A stretch of 64,000 nucleotides of DNA from Robiginitomaculum antarcticum DSM 21748 (GTDB lineage Bacteria > Pseudomonadota > Alphaproteobacteria > Caulobacterales > Maricaulaceae), in NCBI RefSeq assembly GCF_000365025.1, contig NZ_KB823011.1, positions 496,001 through 560,000 on the forward strand, read 5' to 3'. The position numbers and the translations under genes were made by a program. The notes below the pieces were generated by a model. That model saw nothing but the letters and a program-made list of their open reading frames with translations. It made no database searches and had not been told where the DNA came from. This document shows, one piece after another, positions 38,625-47,013 of the stretch; position 1 is the first letter of the stretch, and the number at the start of each line of letters is the position of its first letter.

Positions 38625-39071
38625 TTAACGCTCTAAGTTTAGGGCCGCTTCGCCCAATTTCGTCAGTATCGCATCCAAGGCGCTATGCTCTGTTTCAGAC
38701 AAACGATCCAGTAATTTCGTCTCATAAGCCCGAGCCAGCGGCATGACTTCCGCGTATATTTCACGGCCGCGCTGGGTCAGAACAATATTGTGCAGCCGTT
38801 TATCATAATCTGAAGGAATGCGGAGTACGAACCCTTTATCGACCAAGCCTTTAACCGCCCGGGAGACCGACATTTTATCCATGAGTGTAATCTGGCAAAT
38901 CTCCGACGACGAGCGCGGCTCGTCCTGCGCCGCGACCACCATGACGCGCCATTCATTCAGCCTAAGACCGAAGCGCTGCCCGTATTCACGTGCAATCAAT
39001 CCGCTTACCCGCCGTGACAAAATGGATAACTGGTAGGGCAGAAAGGATTTTAAATCGAAATTTGATGACAT
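38625..39071 (-). CDS. MarR-family transcriptional regulator
   Basis: A 148-residue winged-helix regulator: dimerisation helix at the N-terminus, a helix-turn-helix (SSSEICQITLMDKMSVSRAV), then a wing with DYDKRLHNIVLTQRG, where the D-x-R motif is standard. AGGAG lies 8 bases before the ATG. It faces the crtY start across 101 bases that contain a 10-bp inverted repeat, so it is a likely regulator of crtYIB and of itself. The ligand is unknown. Confidence 0.88.
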   Translation of the reverse strand: MSSNFDLKSFLPYQLSILSRRVSGLIAREYGQRFGLRLNEWRVMVVAAQDEPRSSSEICQITLMDKMSVSRAVKGLVDKGFVLRIPSDYDKRLHNIVLTQRGREIYAEVMPLARAYETKLLDRLSETEHSALDAILTKLGEAALNLER

Positions 39072-39114
39072 GCACGCTCTCCTGACGTGATTACAAACTA
39101 TTAAACCGCGCCAA

Positions 39115-39146
39115 ACTGTCCAGCGTAAATGGCAGTGCTGGACAGT
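39115..39146. promoter_or_regulatory. Inverted repeat between marR-type gene and crtY
   Basis: ACTGTCCAGC at 39115-39124 and GCTGGACAGT at 39137-39146 are perfect inverted repeats separated by 12 bases, centre to centre 22 bp, about two helix turns. It lies 26 bases before crtY and 43 before the divergent MarR gene. It is probably an operator for the MarR protein; a 10-bp RNA stem in the crtY leader is the alternative. Confidence 0.5.
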
Positions 39147-39172
39147 GGCGGCGGGACTGCTATCACCACGTC

Positions 39173-40399
39173 ATGAATACGCAGTCGGATATGATTATTG
39201 TTGGCGCCGGGCTTTCGGGTCTTTTGACGGCGTGGCGGTGCTTTGATGCTAATCCCGAGATAGAAATTTTAGTCATTGAGGCCAGCGGCCGTATCGCCGG
39301 CGACCATACATGGTCATTCAACCTAACCGATATTCCTGAACATCTGAATGACTGGATTTCGCCATTTATAGCTTACCAATGGAGTTGCTATGATGTGAAA
39401 TTTCCCAAACGGGAGCGCACATTAGAAATACCATACTGCACGGGGAACAGCGATACGCTCCGCGCCTGTGTTCAGCCTCATATTAATAGCGGGCGATTGA
39501 AAGTTCTGCTCAATACAAAAGTTACTAAAATCGACTCAACATCTGTGATGACAGAAACAGGCCGGCGCTATGGTGCAAAATGCGTATTAGATGCGCGCGG
39601 CTTTAAGCCCAATGACAATGTTTTTCTTGGCTATCAGAAATTCGTCGGCCACGTCATCAAGACGGTAGAGCCACATGGTATTGAGCGCCCCATTATCATG
39701 GACGCCACAGTTAAGCAGTTCGGCGGATACCGTTTTGTCTATTGCCTGCCGTTTACCGATACCGAAATGCTGGTTGAGGATACATATTACACAGACGGGC
39801 CGGAGCTGCGACGCCAAGAGATTGATGCGCGGATCAAAGACTATATCCGCGATAATCTGGGTATGTATGACTATGAAGTTATTCAACGCGAGAAGGGGGT
39901 CTTGCCCATAACTCTTGCAGTGGATGAAAACGCTTTTGACAATGATAGGGATTGGTCAAAAAGAGAAATAGGAATACGCGGTGGATTTTACCACGCGATT
40001 TCCGGGTACAGTCTTCCAGATGCACTAATAATTGCTGATATTATTTCAGAAGAAATTTCAGAAGGTTTCGAAGATTATCCAGAAAACCCATTCAAAAATA
40101 TTGATACAATATTTCCAGCTGTTCAAATAGGGCATTTTGAAAATGAACGCTTTCTTCGTCTCCTCAATCGAATGTTGTTTCGCGCGGCAAAGCCTGAGGG
40201 TCGATACAAAATTCTGCAAAGATTCTATGGCCTTAGTGATGGTCTTATAAAGCGTTTTTATGCCAATGAACTTAAAAGGCGCGACAAAGTGCGAATTCTC
40301 ATCGGAAAGCCGCCTGTGCCCGTATCTAAAGCGCTGTATAATTTCAGCGAGAAAGCCTTTATCAAGCGCGAGCGCGCAGCACGGACACAAAATCAATGA
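39173..40399 (+). CDS. crtY: Lycopene beta-cyclase CrtY
   Basis: A 408-residue FAD-dependent membrane-associated enzyme that turns lycopene into beta-carotene. Motifs: dinucleotide-binding MIIVGAGLSGLLTAW, GDHTWSFN, VLDARGF, YQKFVGHVIK, and VEDTYYTDG. The ribosome binding site is weak. Its 3' end overlaps crtI by 4 bases. The stretch 40021-40140 is much more AT-rich than its surroundings (about 36 of 120 bases are G or C by hand count), yet the frame is intact. Confidence 0.95.
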   Translation: MNTQSDMIIVGAGLSGLLTAWRCFDANPEIEILVIEASGRIAGDHTWSFNLTDIPEHLNDWISPFIAYQWSCYDVKFPKRERTLEIPYCTGNSDTLRACVQPHINSGRLKVLLNTKVTKIDSTSVMTETGRRYGAKCVLDARGFKPNDNVFLGYQKFVGHVIKTVEPHGIERPIIMDATVKQFGGYRFVYCLPFTDTEMLVEDTYYTDGPELRRQEIDARIKDYIRDNLGMYDYEVIQREKGVLPITLAVDENAFDNDRDWSKREIGIRGGFYHAISGYSLPDALIIADIISEEISEGFEDYPENPFKNIDTIFPAVQIGHFENERFLRLLNRMLFRAAKPEGRYKILQRFYGLSDGLIKRFYANELKRRDKVRILIGKPPVPVSKALYNFSEKAFIKRERAARTQNQ

Positions 40400-41937
40400 A
40401 CGCTATGACTAAAATTACACCAAAGTCTAAATCAGAGATAAAGCCAACAGCGGTAGTCGTCGGCGCAGGGTTTGGCGGGATTGCGCTTGCAATACGGTTG
40501 CAAGTCATGGGGTTCCAGACGACATTACTGGATAACCGCGACAAACCTGGTGGCCGCGCTTATGTTTATGAAATTGACGGCTATAAATTTGACGGCGGGC
40601 CAACCGTCATCACTGATCCGGATTGCTTAAAAGAGCTGTTTCAACTGGCCGGTAAGTCCATGTACGATTACGTCACCTTGCTGCCCGTCGATCCGTTTTA
40701 CCGCCTGCAATGGGAAGATGGTGACGTTCTGGATTACGCCGCCAGTCAAGAGGAATTAGAGGCGCAGATAGCAGATAAAAACCCTGATGATGTAGTGGGT
40801 TACCGCCGTTTCCTAGACTATTCCAAGGAGCTTTACCGCGAGGGATATGAAAAGCTGGGCACGACCGCATTCCTGCATATTAGCCAGATGCTCGCTGCCG
40901 CTCCACAGCTTGTGCGACTTCGCGCCGATCGCAGCGTCTATACTCAGGTCAGCAAATTCGTAAAAAACGAGAAGATCCGGCAACTTCTATCTTTTCAATC
41001 GCTACTCGTAGGCGGCAATCCTTTTGCAACGAGCGCTATTTACGCCCTGATTCACGCACTCGAACGCAAGGGCGGCGTTTGGTTCGCTAAGGGTGGCACA
41101 GGCGCTTTGGTTGAAGGGCTTGTCAGTTTATTCAAAGACATAGGCGGACAAGTGCAGCTGAATTCTGAAGTCACAGATATCCATACGGCTGGCGACCGTG
41201 TTACGGGCGTAACCATTGAAGGCGGCCAGACATTGCCGGCAGATTTAGTCGCGTCTAACGCTGATGTCGTACATACATATTCCAAACTTTTGCGCGGCCA
41301 CAAACGTGGGCAGAGCTATGGTAAATCGCTCGCGAAAAAGCGCCACTCTATGTCACTTTTCGTCATTTATTTTGGTCTCAACACCACTCATCCGGATATG
41401 AAACATCATATCATTTTGTTCGGACAGCGTTATAAAGAGCTGATTGCCGAGATATTTGGCAAGGGCGGAGAACTGCCGGATGATTTCTCGCTGTATCTCC
41501 ATGCGCCCTGCGTCACCGATCCCGATATGGCGCCCGAAGGAAAGTCTGCCTATTACGTTCTCGCGCCGGTCCCGCATTTAGGTCACGTTGATATTGATTG
41601 GGACGAAGTCGGCCCGGTATATACGCAAAAAATTCTAGATTATCTTGAAGAGCACGCCATACCGAACCTCAATCGTGATGTTGACGTACTGCATACGCTG
41701 ACGCCATTTGGATTTCGTGACATTATGAATGCCCATCACGGTAGCGCGTTTTCTGTCGAGCCTATACTCACACAATCGGCTTGGTTCAGGCCTCATAACC
41801 GTGATGACGTGATTGGCAATATGTATATTACCGGCGCAGGGACTCATCCCGGCGCGGGCGTTCCGGGCGTTGTCGGCGCGGCGAAAGCCACAGCCGGCGT
41901 CATTGCCGATGATTTCAGAGCCCAATTGAAAGGTTAG
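40396..41937 (+). CDS. crtI: Phytoene desaturase CrtI
   Basis: A 513-residue FAD-dependent desaturase converting phytoene to lycopene (or neurosporene). N-terminal FAD motif VVGAGFGGIALAIRLQ with DKPGGRAYVYE and FDGGPTVIT; C-terminal motif YITGAGTHPGAGVPGVVGAA. It overlaps crtY by 4 bases and is followed 2 bases later by a DUF1993 gene. The number of desaturation steps cannot be told from sequence; the presence of crtY argues for a four-step, lycopene-producing enzyme. Confidence 0.97.
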   Translation: MNAMTKITPKSKSEIKPTAVVVGAGFGGIALAIRLQVMGFQTTLLDNRDKPGGRAYVYEIDGYKFDGGPTVITDPDCLKELFQLAGKSMYDYVTLLPVDPFYRLQWEDGDVLDYAASQEELEAQIADKNPDDVVGYRRFLDYSKELYREGYEKLGTTAFLHISQMLAAAPQLVRLRADRSVYTQVSKFVKNEKIRQLLSFQSLLVGGNPFATSAIYALIHALERKGGVWFAKGGTGALVEGLVSLFKDIGGQVQLNSEVTDIHTAGDRVTGVTIEGGQTLPADLVASNADVVHTYSKLLRGHKRGQSYGKSLAKKRHSMSLFVIYFGLNTTHPDMKHHIILFGQRYKELIAEIFGKGGELPDDFSLYLHAPCVTDPDMAPEGKSAYYVLAPVPHLGHVDIDWDEVGPVYTQKILDYLEEHAIPNLNRDVDVLHTLTPFGFRDIMNAHHGSAFSVEPILTQSAWFRPHNRDDVIGNMYITGAGTHPGAGVPGVVGAAKATAGVIADDFRAQLKG

Positions 41938-41939
41938 TT

Positions 41940-42449
41940 ATGTCTACTTTATCTATGTCCAATGCCGTCGGCGCGCTGCCACGTCTCCTTGATAATCTTG
42001 AGCACATTTTGCGCATAGGTGAGGCCAATGCAAAAGAGCGCGGTATTGATCCATCCATATTTCTAAACGCCCGCCTTGCCCCCGATATGCATCACCTGAT
42101 CAAACAGGTTCAGATCGCAAGCTCGCTGACTAAAATGGCGCCGTACCGCATAACGGGCATGGAGCCGCCCGCCTATGAAGAAACTGAGACTACATTTAAT
42201 GATCTCTATGTTTTAATTGCCAAAGCCAAAGCCGACTGCATGGCGGTGCCGGCTTCTGATCTTGACGGCAAAGAAGGCCGCAAGTTCGTTCTTAAAATGG
42301 GCCCGCGGGATATGGACTTTACCGGCATTAGTTATTTGTCGGGCTTCACACTCCCAAACATCCATTTCCACATCACGACAGCCTATAATATTTTGCGGCA
42401 TAATGGCGTGCCTCTGGGTAAAGCCGATTATTTCGGTGGAATGACGTAA
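41940..42449 (+). CDS. DUF1993-type protein in the carotenoid operon
   Basis: A 169-residue soluble protein that I recognise as DUF1993-like, a DinB/YfiT-type helical-bundle fold: LPRLLDNLEHILRIGEANAK, LAPDMHHLIKQVQIASS, and FHITTAYNILRHNGVPLGKADYFGG at the end. Several histidines (M-H-H and FH-x-T) sit where related proteins bind metal. No activity is known for the family. It lies 2 bases after crtI and 7 before crtB, inside the carotenoid operon. Whether it acts on carotenoids or is a passenger is unknown. Confidence 0.85.
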   Translation: MSTLSMSNAVGALPRLLDNLEHILRIGEANAKERGIDPSIFLNARLAPDMHHLIKQVQIASSLTKMAPYRITGMEPPAYEETETTFNDLYVLIAKAKADCMAVPASDLDGKEGRKFVLKMGPRDMDFTGISYLSGFTLPNIHFHITTAYNILRHNGVPLGKADYFGGMT

Positions 42450-42456
42450 ATACGGC

Positions 42457-43383
42457 ATGGACGCTGTCACTGCACATGGTCATTCTGCGATAAAGCAAGG
42501 CAGCAAAAGTTTTGCGCTCGCCAGTCGGGCTTTGCCGCCCGCGTTGCGCGATGATGCATCCATGCTTTATGCGTGGTGCCGCTATTGCGACGATGTGATT
42601 GACGGCCAGATTATGGGCCATGAGCAAATCGCGGATTACAAACTAGGGCAGGGCGAGCGTTTGGAGCGTCTGCGTGCCGAAACGGCGGCCGCGTTAAACG
42701 GCGAGCCAACAGACAATCCGATATATGCAGGACTAGCGCGCGTTTTTAAAACGCATGACATTAACCATAAACATGCTTTTGAGCTTCTCAAAGGGTTTGA
42801 GATGGACGCGCAAGACCGGGTATATAAAACGGTCAATGATATTTTGGATTATAGCTACCATGTCGCCGGCGTAGTCGGCGTGATGATGGCCAATATTATG
42901 GGCGTGCGAGATGACGCCACGCTTGACCGCGCCAGTGATCTGGGACTGGCCTTCCAACTTACTAATATCGCCCGCGACTTAGTTGATGATGCCCGTGCAG
43001 ACCGTGTTTTTATCCCGCAGGATCTGCTAAACGCCGCAGGCGCACCGCTTACGGCTCATGAGCTGGCGAAGCCTGAGAACTGGCCTGCCGCGCATAAGGC
43101 AGCGATGGCGCAGCTTGATATTGCCGAAGCCTATTATGACAGCGCAAAAGCAGGGGTTAAAGAACTGCCGTTTCGCTGTGCCTGGGCGATCAGCGCTGCG
43201 CTATCCGTGTATCGCGAGATCGGACAAAGACTGCGCGAAGGCGGGCCTCAGGCTTGGGAGGGCCGTGTTAGCGCCAGCAAACCGCGAAAAATTACATTGG
43301 CCCTCGGTGCCGTTGGCCCTGCTTTAACGCGAAAAAAAGCAATAGAGACATCTAGGGAAATGTTTTATCAACGTCCGCTTTAG
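42457..43383 (+). CDS. crtB: Phytoene synthase CrtB
   Basis: A 308-residue squalene/phytoene synthase family enzyme that joins two geranylgeranyl diphosphates. The first aspartate-rich motif is in YAWCRYCDDVIDG and the second in NIARDLVDDARADRVFIPQD; the SKSFALASR start region is typical. It ends the crtY-crtI-DUF1993-crtB unit, and its last 32 bases overlap the convergent small membrane gene. Confidence 0.96.
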   Translation: MDAVTAHGHSAIKQGSKSFALASRALPPALRDDASMLYAWCRYCDDVIDGQIMGHEQIADYKLGQGERLERLRAETAAALNGEPTDNPIYAGLARVFKTHDINHKHAFELLKGFEMDAQDRVYKTVNDILDYSYHVAGVVGVMMANIMGVRDDATLDRASDLGLAFQLTNIARDLVDDARADRVFIPQDLLNAAGAPLTAHELAKPENWPAAHKAAMAQLDIAEAYYDSAKAGVKELPFRCAWAISAALSVYREIGQRLREGGPQAWEGRVSASKPRKITLALGAVGPALTRKKAIETSREMFYQRPL

Positions 43384-43672
43384 CTTCATTTCTAATGTAG
43401 AAAATACGCTTCACGACATGAATGATTAAAATAATCAGCCCGAGCACAATAACGGCATATAGAGCGTTCATAACCGACACATACAGCGCCTGACTTGTCG
43501 CGAGTTCCGTCGGAACGTCGCTGGCGATCATGGCATTGCGTATTTTACCGAAATTTGAACCGACGTGAATAATAAAAAAGAGTTGCAGAGCTGTGATCGT
43601 CGCCATGATCGGTCGAGCGCTCCACAGCACGACAATCGATAAGGTGAGCACAAAAGCCAGCGGGATAATCAT
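43352..43672 (-). CDS. Small three-helix membrane protein after crtZ, function unknown
   Basis: A 106-residue hydrophobic protein with helices at about residues 3-18, 22-37 and 68-92, and a charged C-terminal tail (RNEAKADVDKTFP). Its ATG overlaps the crtZ stop (ATGA at 43669-43672) and it is the last gene of the crtE-to-crtZ unit; its 3' end overlaps convergent crtB by 32 bases. I do not recognise the family. The tight coupling suggests it works with CrtZ or CrtW in the membrane. Confidence 0.72.
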   Translation of the reverse strand: MIIPLAFVLTLSIVVLWSARPIMATITALQLFFIIHVGSNFGKIRNAMIASDVPTELATSQALYVSVMNALYAVIVLGLIILIIHVVKRIFYIRNEAKADVDKTFP

Positions 43673-44133
43673 GCCGCTTTTTTGGCTTTCAGTTGCGCTT
43701 TCAGCACGTCCGGTTTTTCAGCCCAAAGAAAGCCAAAACTGACCGCGCCGTGTTTAGTGGTGACGTGATGATGCATGCGGTGGGCGAGTATGAGACGGTA
43801 AAGATAGCCGCGTTTGACGGTGATCCGAAAGGGCCAGCGTTGATGGACTAATCCATCATGGACGAAGCCATAAAGAATACCATAAATCGTAAAGCCAAGA
43901 GCGATATACCAGAGTGGCATCCAGTACAGGCTGCCTAATACAAATAGCGCTGCCGCAATCACGCTGAACCACACAGCGTAGAGGTCATTGGTCTCAAAAT
44001 AGCCTTCCGTATGTTTATGGTGGCTTTCATGCCAGCCCCAGCCCGGGCCGTGCATATAAAATTTGTGAAACAGCAGTGCGAAGACTTCCATCCCGATAAC
44101 GCTTACCACGACAATGACGATATTTCCGATCAT
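43669..44133 (-). CDS. crtZ: Beta-carotene hydroxylase CrtZ
   Basis: A 154-residue di-iron membrane hydroxylase that adds 3-hydroxyl groups to beta-ionone rings. The four histidine motifs are complete: HKFYMH, HESHHK, HDGLVH and HRMHHH. The frame is open to 44184, but the ATG at 44133 overlaps the crtW stop as ATGA and yields the usual length. With CrtW it gives astaxanthin from beta-carotene. The C-terminus is Lys/Ala-rich. Confidence 0.95.
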   Translation of the reverse strand: MIGNIVIVVVSVIGMEVFALLFHKFYMHGPGWGWHESHHKHTEGYFETNDLYAVWFSVIAAALFVLGSLYWMPLWYIALGFTIYGILYGFVHDGLVHQRWPFRITVKRGYLYRLILAHRMHHHVTTKHGAVSFGFLWAEKPDVLKAQLKAKKAA

Positions 44134-44870
44134 TTCGTATGCGCCTTTCGTGTCTCCGCGCGGCGGCGTGGTAGTCGCCACCACGGCTCATAGGGATAAA
44201 GATGATGTTCATGGTGATACCCGAAGTGAAAACACGACAGCAGCGATCCAAGCCAGTTATAATCATTTGAGCGCGCATTATGGTGGTCGGCAAATGCCTC
44301 GCCATGACGGTGCGGTAGATAGGTACCAAAATAGAAAAGCTGCAGCGCGGAAAGAAGCGCGGGCAGGGCCCAAAACAGCAATATATTTGAATAGGCCGCG
44401 CCAAATACAAGCATATATATCAATGCCATAGCTGTAATAATCGCCATTTGCGCCCAGCCAAAATAGGTCAGGAACCAGCGTAGGAACCACGGCGCAAAAT
44501 TATGCGGGTTATCGGCGTTAAAATCGGGATCATCCGCTGTGCCCGGATTATCATGATGAGCATGATGGGCGCGGCGCATTTTCGGCCAGTGGAATCCCGC
44601 ATAAACCAGCAAAATCGCCTGTCCAACACCGTGGTTGGCTTTGGGGTGATGGGGGAAAAGCGAGCCATGCATGGAATCATGGGCAACGATAAACATTCCG
44701 GCATAAAGCCAAACCTGTAGCGCAATTGCGCTAATGTTAAACAATGGATGAGCCGCGCGCCAGTCAAATCCGAAAATCAAAAATATATGAAGTGCAAGCC
44801 ATCCTCCACACACCAAACCCGCCAGCACAAGGCCGGGCCAGTAAGTCGGTATATGAGTTGTATGAGACAA
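44130..44870 (-). CDS. crtW: Beta-carotene ketolase CrtW
   Basis: A 246-residue membrane di-iron ketolase that adds 4-oxo groups to beta-ionone rings. Histidine motifs: HDSMHGS, RRAHHAHHDNPGT and FHFGYHHEHHLYP. The longest frame begins at ATG 44939, but that would overlap the permease gene by 67 bases. A TTG at 44870 lies just past the permease stop, has GAGG 8 bases upstream, and gives a protein beginning MSHTTHIPTYWPGL, of normal CrtW length. I prefer the TTG start. Its stop overlaps crtZ by 4 bases. Confidence 0.93.
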   Translation of the reverse strand: MSHTTHIPTYWPGLVLAGLVCGGWLALHIFLIFGFDWRAAHPLFNISAIALQVWLYAGMFIVAHDSMHGSLFPHHPKANHGVGQAILLVYAGFHWPKMRRAHHAHHDNPGTADDPDFNADNPHNFAPWFLRWFLTYFGWAQMAIITAMALIYMLVFGAAYSNILLFWALPALLSALQLFYFGTYLPHRHGEAFADHHNARSNDYNWLGSLLSCFHFGYHHEHHLYPYEPWWRLPRRRAETRKAHTK

Positions 44871-44872
44871 TT

Positions 44873-46084
44873 CTAAAACCTCATCAGGCGGTGGGACAGT
44901 ACGCTGGCGCTTATCAGCGCAATGACCGTTATGGCGCAAAGTATAGCAAGAGCAGGCGCAACCGCCAATATGTTAGAACCGCGCGCGAGCGAGGCGTAAT
45001 AGGCCTCTATCGCCCATGCATTTGGGGTAAAATTCCCTAGAGTTTGAAGCCATGTCGGCATCATGAACCGAGGTATCATAGATCCGCCTATGGCCGAGAA
45101 TAATAGCACAAGAAATGTCGCTAAGGTATTCATTTGTATCGTATTCTTTGCTATCGTGCTCACCAGTAGAGCGAGTGCGGCGCAGGCGCCTGAGACGATT
45201 AGGCTGATGATCGCCAGCAGCAAGACGGCGTCAAACACAGGTACGCCAAAACCAATTGCCGCGACAATAAGAATAACCCAGGCCTGTACAAATCCTTGGG
45301 CAGTGAGATAGAAAAACTTACCGGTCATCATCGCCATAGCCCCGCTCGGACCAAGTAAAAGGCGATCCGTAATGCCGCTACCGCGCTCTTCCAGCGATAT
45401 TGCAGCGCCGTGCATGGCCGAAAACAGCAGGAACATAGCTATAGTTGCTCCGGCGTAATAAGCGATAGACGGGTCGTCTATAATGCCTGTCTCGCCGGAC
45501 GCTCTGGCGCTATGTGTCGTTATTAGGCCGAGCGGCCCGTCAGTTACATTCAGCGCGCCACCTTCGGCTTGAATAAGCACGATATTGACGCGGGTCTGTT
45601 GTTTGTCAGTCAACGGCCCTGTCGCGCGACCGGAAAACATTAGGCTTTCCCGTATTAGAAGGTCAGGCCGCGTCTCGGATAGAAAGGCGCGCAGTTGGCC
45701 GCGCAATACATCACCGGCGATCTTACGGCTCGGCTCAGTTACAATTATAATCGGGGCGCTTTGCGTATCGGCTATATCGCCGCGCAGGATAATACCCGCA
45801 TCGTAACGCCCCATGCGCACATCATCGAAGACCGTGTCTGGATCCGCGGCCCATTGCGTCTGAAACGGCGCGTCACGGGCAATCTGGGCGGCCAGATTTT
45901 GCGTCGCCATAGAGGGACTGTCCACCGCCATAATAATGCGTAAATCCAGATCGCCGCCGGCGGCATTGTCAAAAATGGTCGCAAATATTGCAAAGATAAA
46001 TCCGGGCAATAAAAACGCCATAGCCATAGCGCCTTTGTCGCGCCAGAGACGCAGAAACAAAGTATAAAAAACGGCACGGATCAT
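44873..46084 (-). CDS. ABC-2 type transporter permease inside the carotenoid operon
   Basis: A 403-residue membrane protein of the ABC-2/YhhJ-like type: one N-terminal helix (AMAMAFLLPGFIFAIFATIF), a periplasmic domain of roughly 140 residues, then five or six helices with QMNTLATFLVLLFSAIGGSM and LQTLGNFTPNAWAIEAY, a motif frequent in this family. The frame is open to 46111, but the ATG at 46084 overlaps the ATPase stop as ATGA. Together with the ATPase it forms a putative exporter. The substrate is unknown; a carotenoid, a lipid or an unrelated toxic compound are possible. Confidence 0.88.
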   Translation of the reverse strand: MIRAVFYTLFLRLWRDKGAMAMAFLLPGFIFAIFATIFDNAAGGDLDLRIIMAVDSPSMATQNLAAQIARDAPFQTQWAADPDTVFDDVRMGRYDAGIILRGDIADTQSAPIIIVTEPSRKIAGDVLRGQLRAFLSETRPDLLIRESLMFSGRATGPLTDKQQTRVNIVLIQAEGGALNVTDGPLGLITTHSARASGETGIIDDPSIAYYAGATIAMFLLFSAMHGAAISLEERGSGITDRLLLGPSGAMAMMTGKFFYLTAQGFVQAWVILIVAAIGFGVPVFDAVLLLAIISLIVSGACAALALLVSTIAKNTIQMNTLATFLVLLFSAIGGSMIPRFMMPTWLQTLGNFTPNAWAIEAYYASLARGSNILAVAPALAILCAITVIALISASVLSHRLMRF

Positions 46085-47013
46085 GCGGCGGCCTTTGGGT
46101 CTGGACGACATAATTTATACATTAGGCTGCCTAATCCCGGTTCGCGTACGGCAATCTCCCGAACTTGGACGCCTGCCGCTTTGATCTGCGCGCTAATCGC
46201 TGGCAGCTCATCATCGGGTATCATTTTTCTAAGCTGACGCGGATGATCCGTGGTTTCAAATCCAAGCGCCGTTAGCGCCGTGACAGCGCCTATGTCGGGG
46301 ATAGCTTGAAGTGTGATGACACATTCTTTTTGGGATCCGAAAGTCTGTGACAGCAACGCTGACGGTGCGCCATAGCCGCATAAGTTTCCGTCGTTAAGTA
46401 GCAGGATTTTATCGCAATAATGCTCTGCGGCTTCTAGCTCGTGCGTGATGAGTAGTATTGTCATGCCCGATGCGGCAAGATCTTTGGCCGTTTTGTGAAT
46501 GGCGTCGCGGGCAGGGCTATCAACGCCTGCTGTCGGCTCGTCGAGGATTAAAAGCTTTGGCTCATGCAAGATTGCGGCGGCAAAATTTATGCGGCGTTTC
46601 ATGCCGCCGGAAAGCTCCGCTGCTTTGGTCTCGGCGCGGTTGGCCATGCCCACCCGTATTAAGGCCTCGCCAACACGCTTTGCAATCAGTTTGCGGGGCA
46701 GGCCGCAATATCCGGCAAAAACGCGCAGGTTTTCGGCGGCTGTCAAATGAGGATAGAGACCAATAGATTGCGGCACAAATCCAATAAATTTTCGGCTATC
46801 GACACCGCGTCGAATTTGCGTTCCGGCCACGCTAACATGACCCGAACTAGGCGAGATCAGTCCGCAAATTGTTTTAATTAAAGTGGTTTTTCCTGAGCCA
46901 TTTGGCCCGATTAATCCGATAAGCCCGCCTTGCTCAGCAGAAAAAGTCAGATTGTGTAAAACTGCGGTTTGCCCGTAATGAACGGTGACGCCGTCAATAT
47001 CGAGCGCGGTCAT
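46081..47013 (-). CDS. ABC transporter ATPase inside the carotenoid operon
   Basis: A 310-residue ABC ATPase: Walker A GPNGSGKTT, signature LSGGMKRRINFAAA, Walker B LLILDEPTAGVD, switch His in LLITHELEAAE. A C-terminal extension of about 85 residues follows the nucleotide-binding domain, as in CcmA/NatA/DrrA-like exporter ATPases. Its ATG shares a base with the crtE stop (TGATG), and its own stop overlaps the permease start, so crtE, ATPase and permease are translationally coupled. Confidence 0.92.
   Translation of the reverse strand: MTALDIDGVTVHYGQTAVLHNLTFSAEQGGLIGLIGPNGSGKTTLIKTICGLISPSSGHVSVAGTQIRRGVDSRKFIGFVPQSIGLYPHLTAAENLRVFAGYCGLPRKLIAKRVGEALIRVGMANRAETKAAELSGGMKRRINFAAAILHEPKLLILDEPTAGVDSPARDAIHKTAKDLAASGMTILLITHELEAAEHYCDKILLLNDGNLCGYGAPSALLSQTFGSQKECVITLQAIPDIGAVTALTALGFETTDHPRQLRKMIPDDELPAISAQIKAAGVQVREIAVREPGLGSLMYKLCRPDPKAAA

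Noticed and set aside
39117-39144. PpsR/CrtJ-type TGT-N12-ACA site near crtY
   Set aside because: TGT and ACA are present but 22 bases apart, not 12.
44134-44184. Longer crtZ start
   Set aside because: The extra 17 residues overlap crtW and do not resemble CrtZ; the ATGA-coupled start at 44133 fits better.
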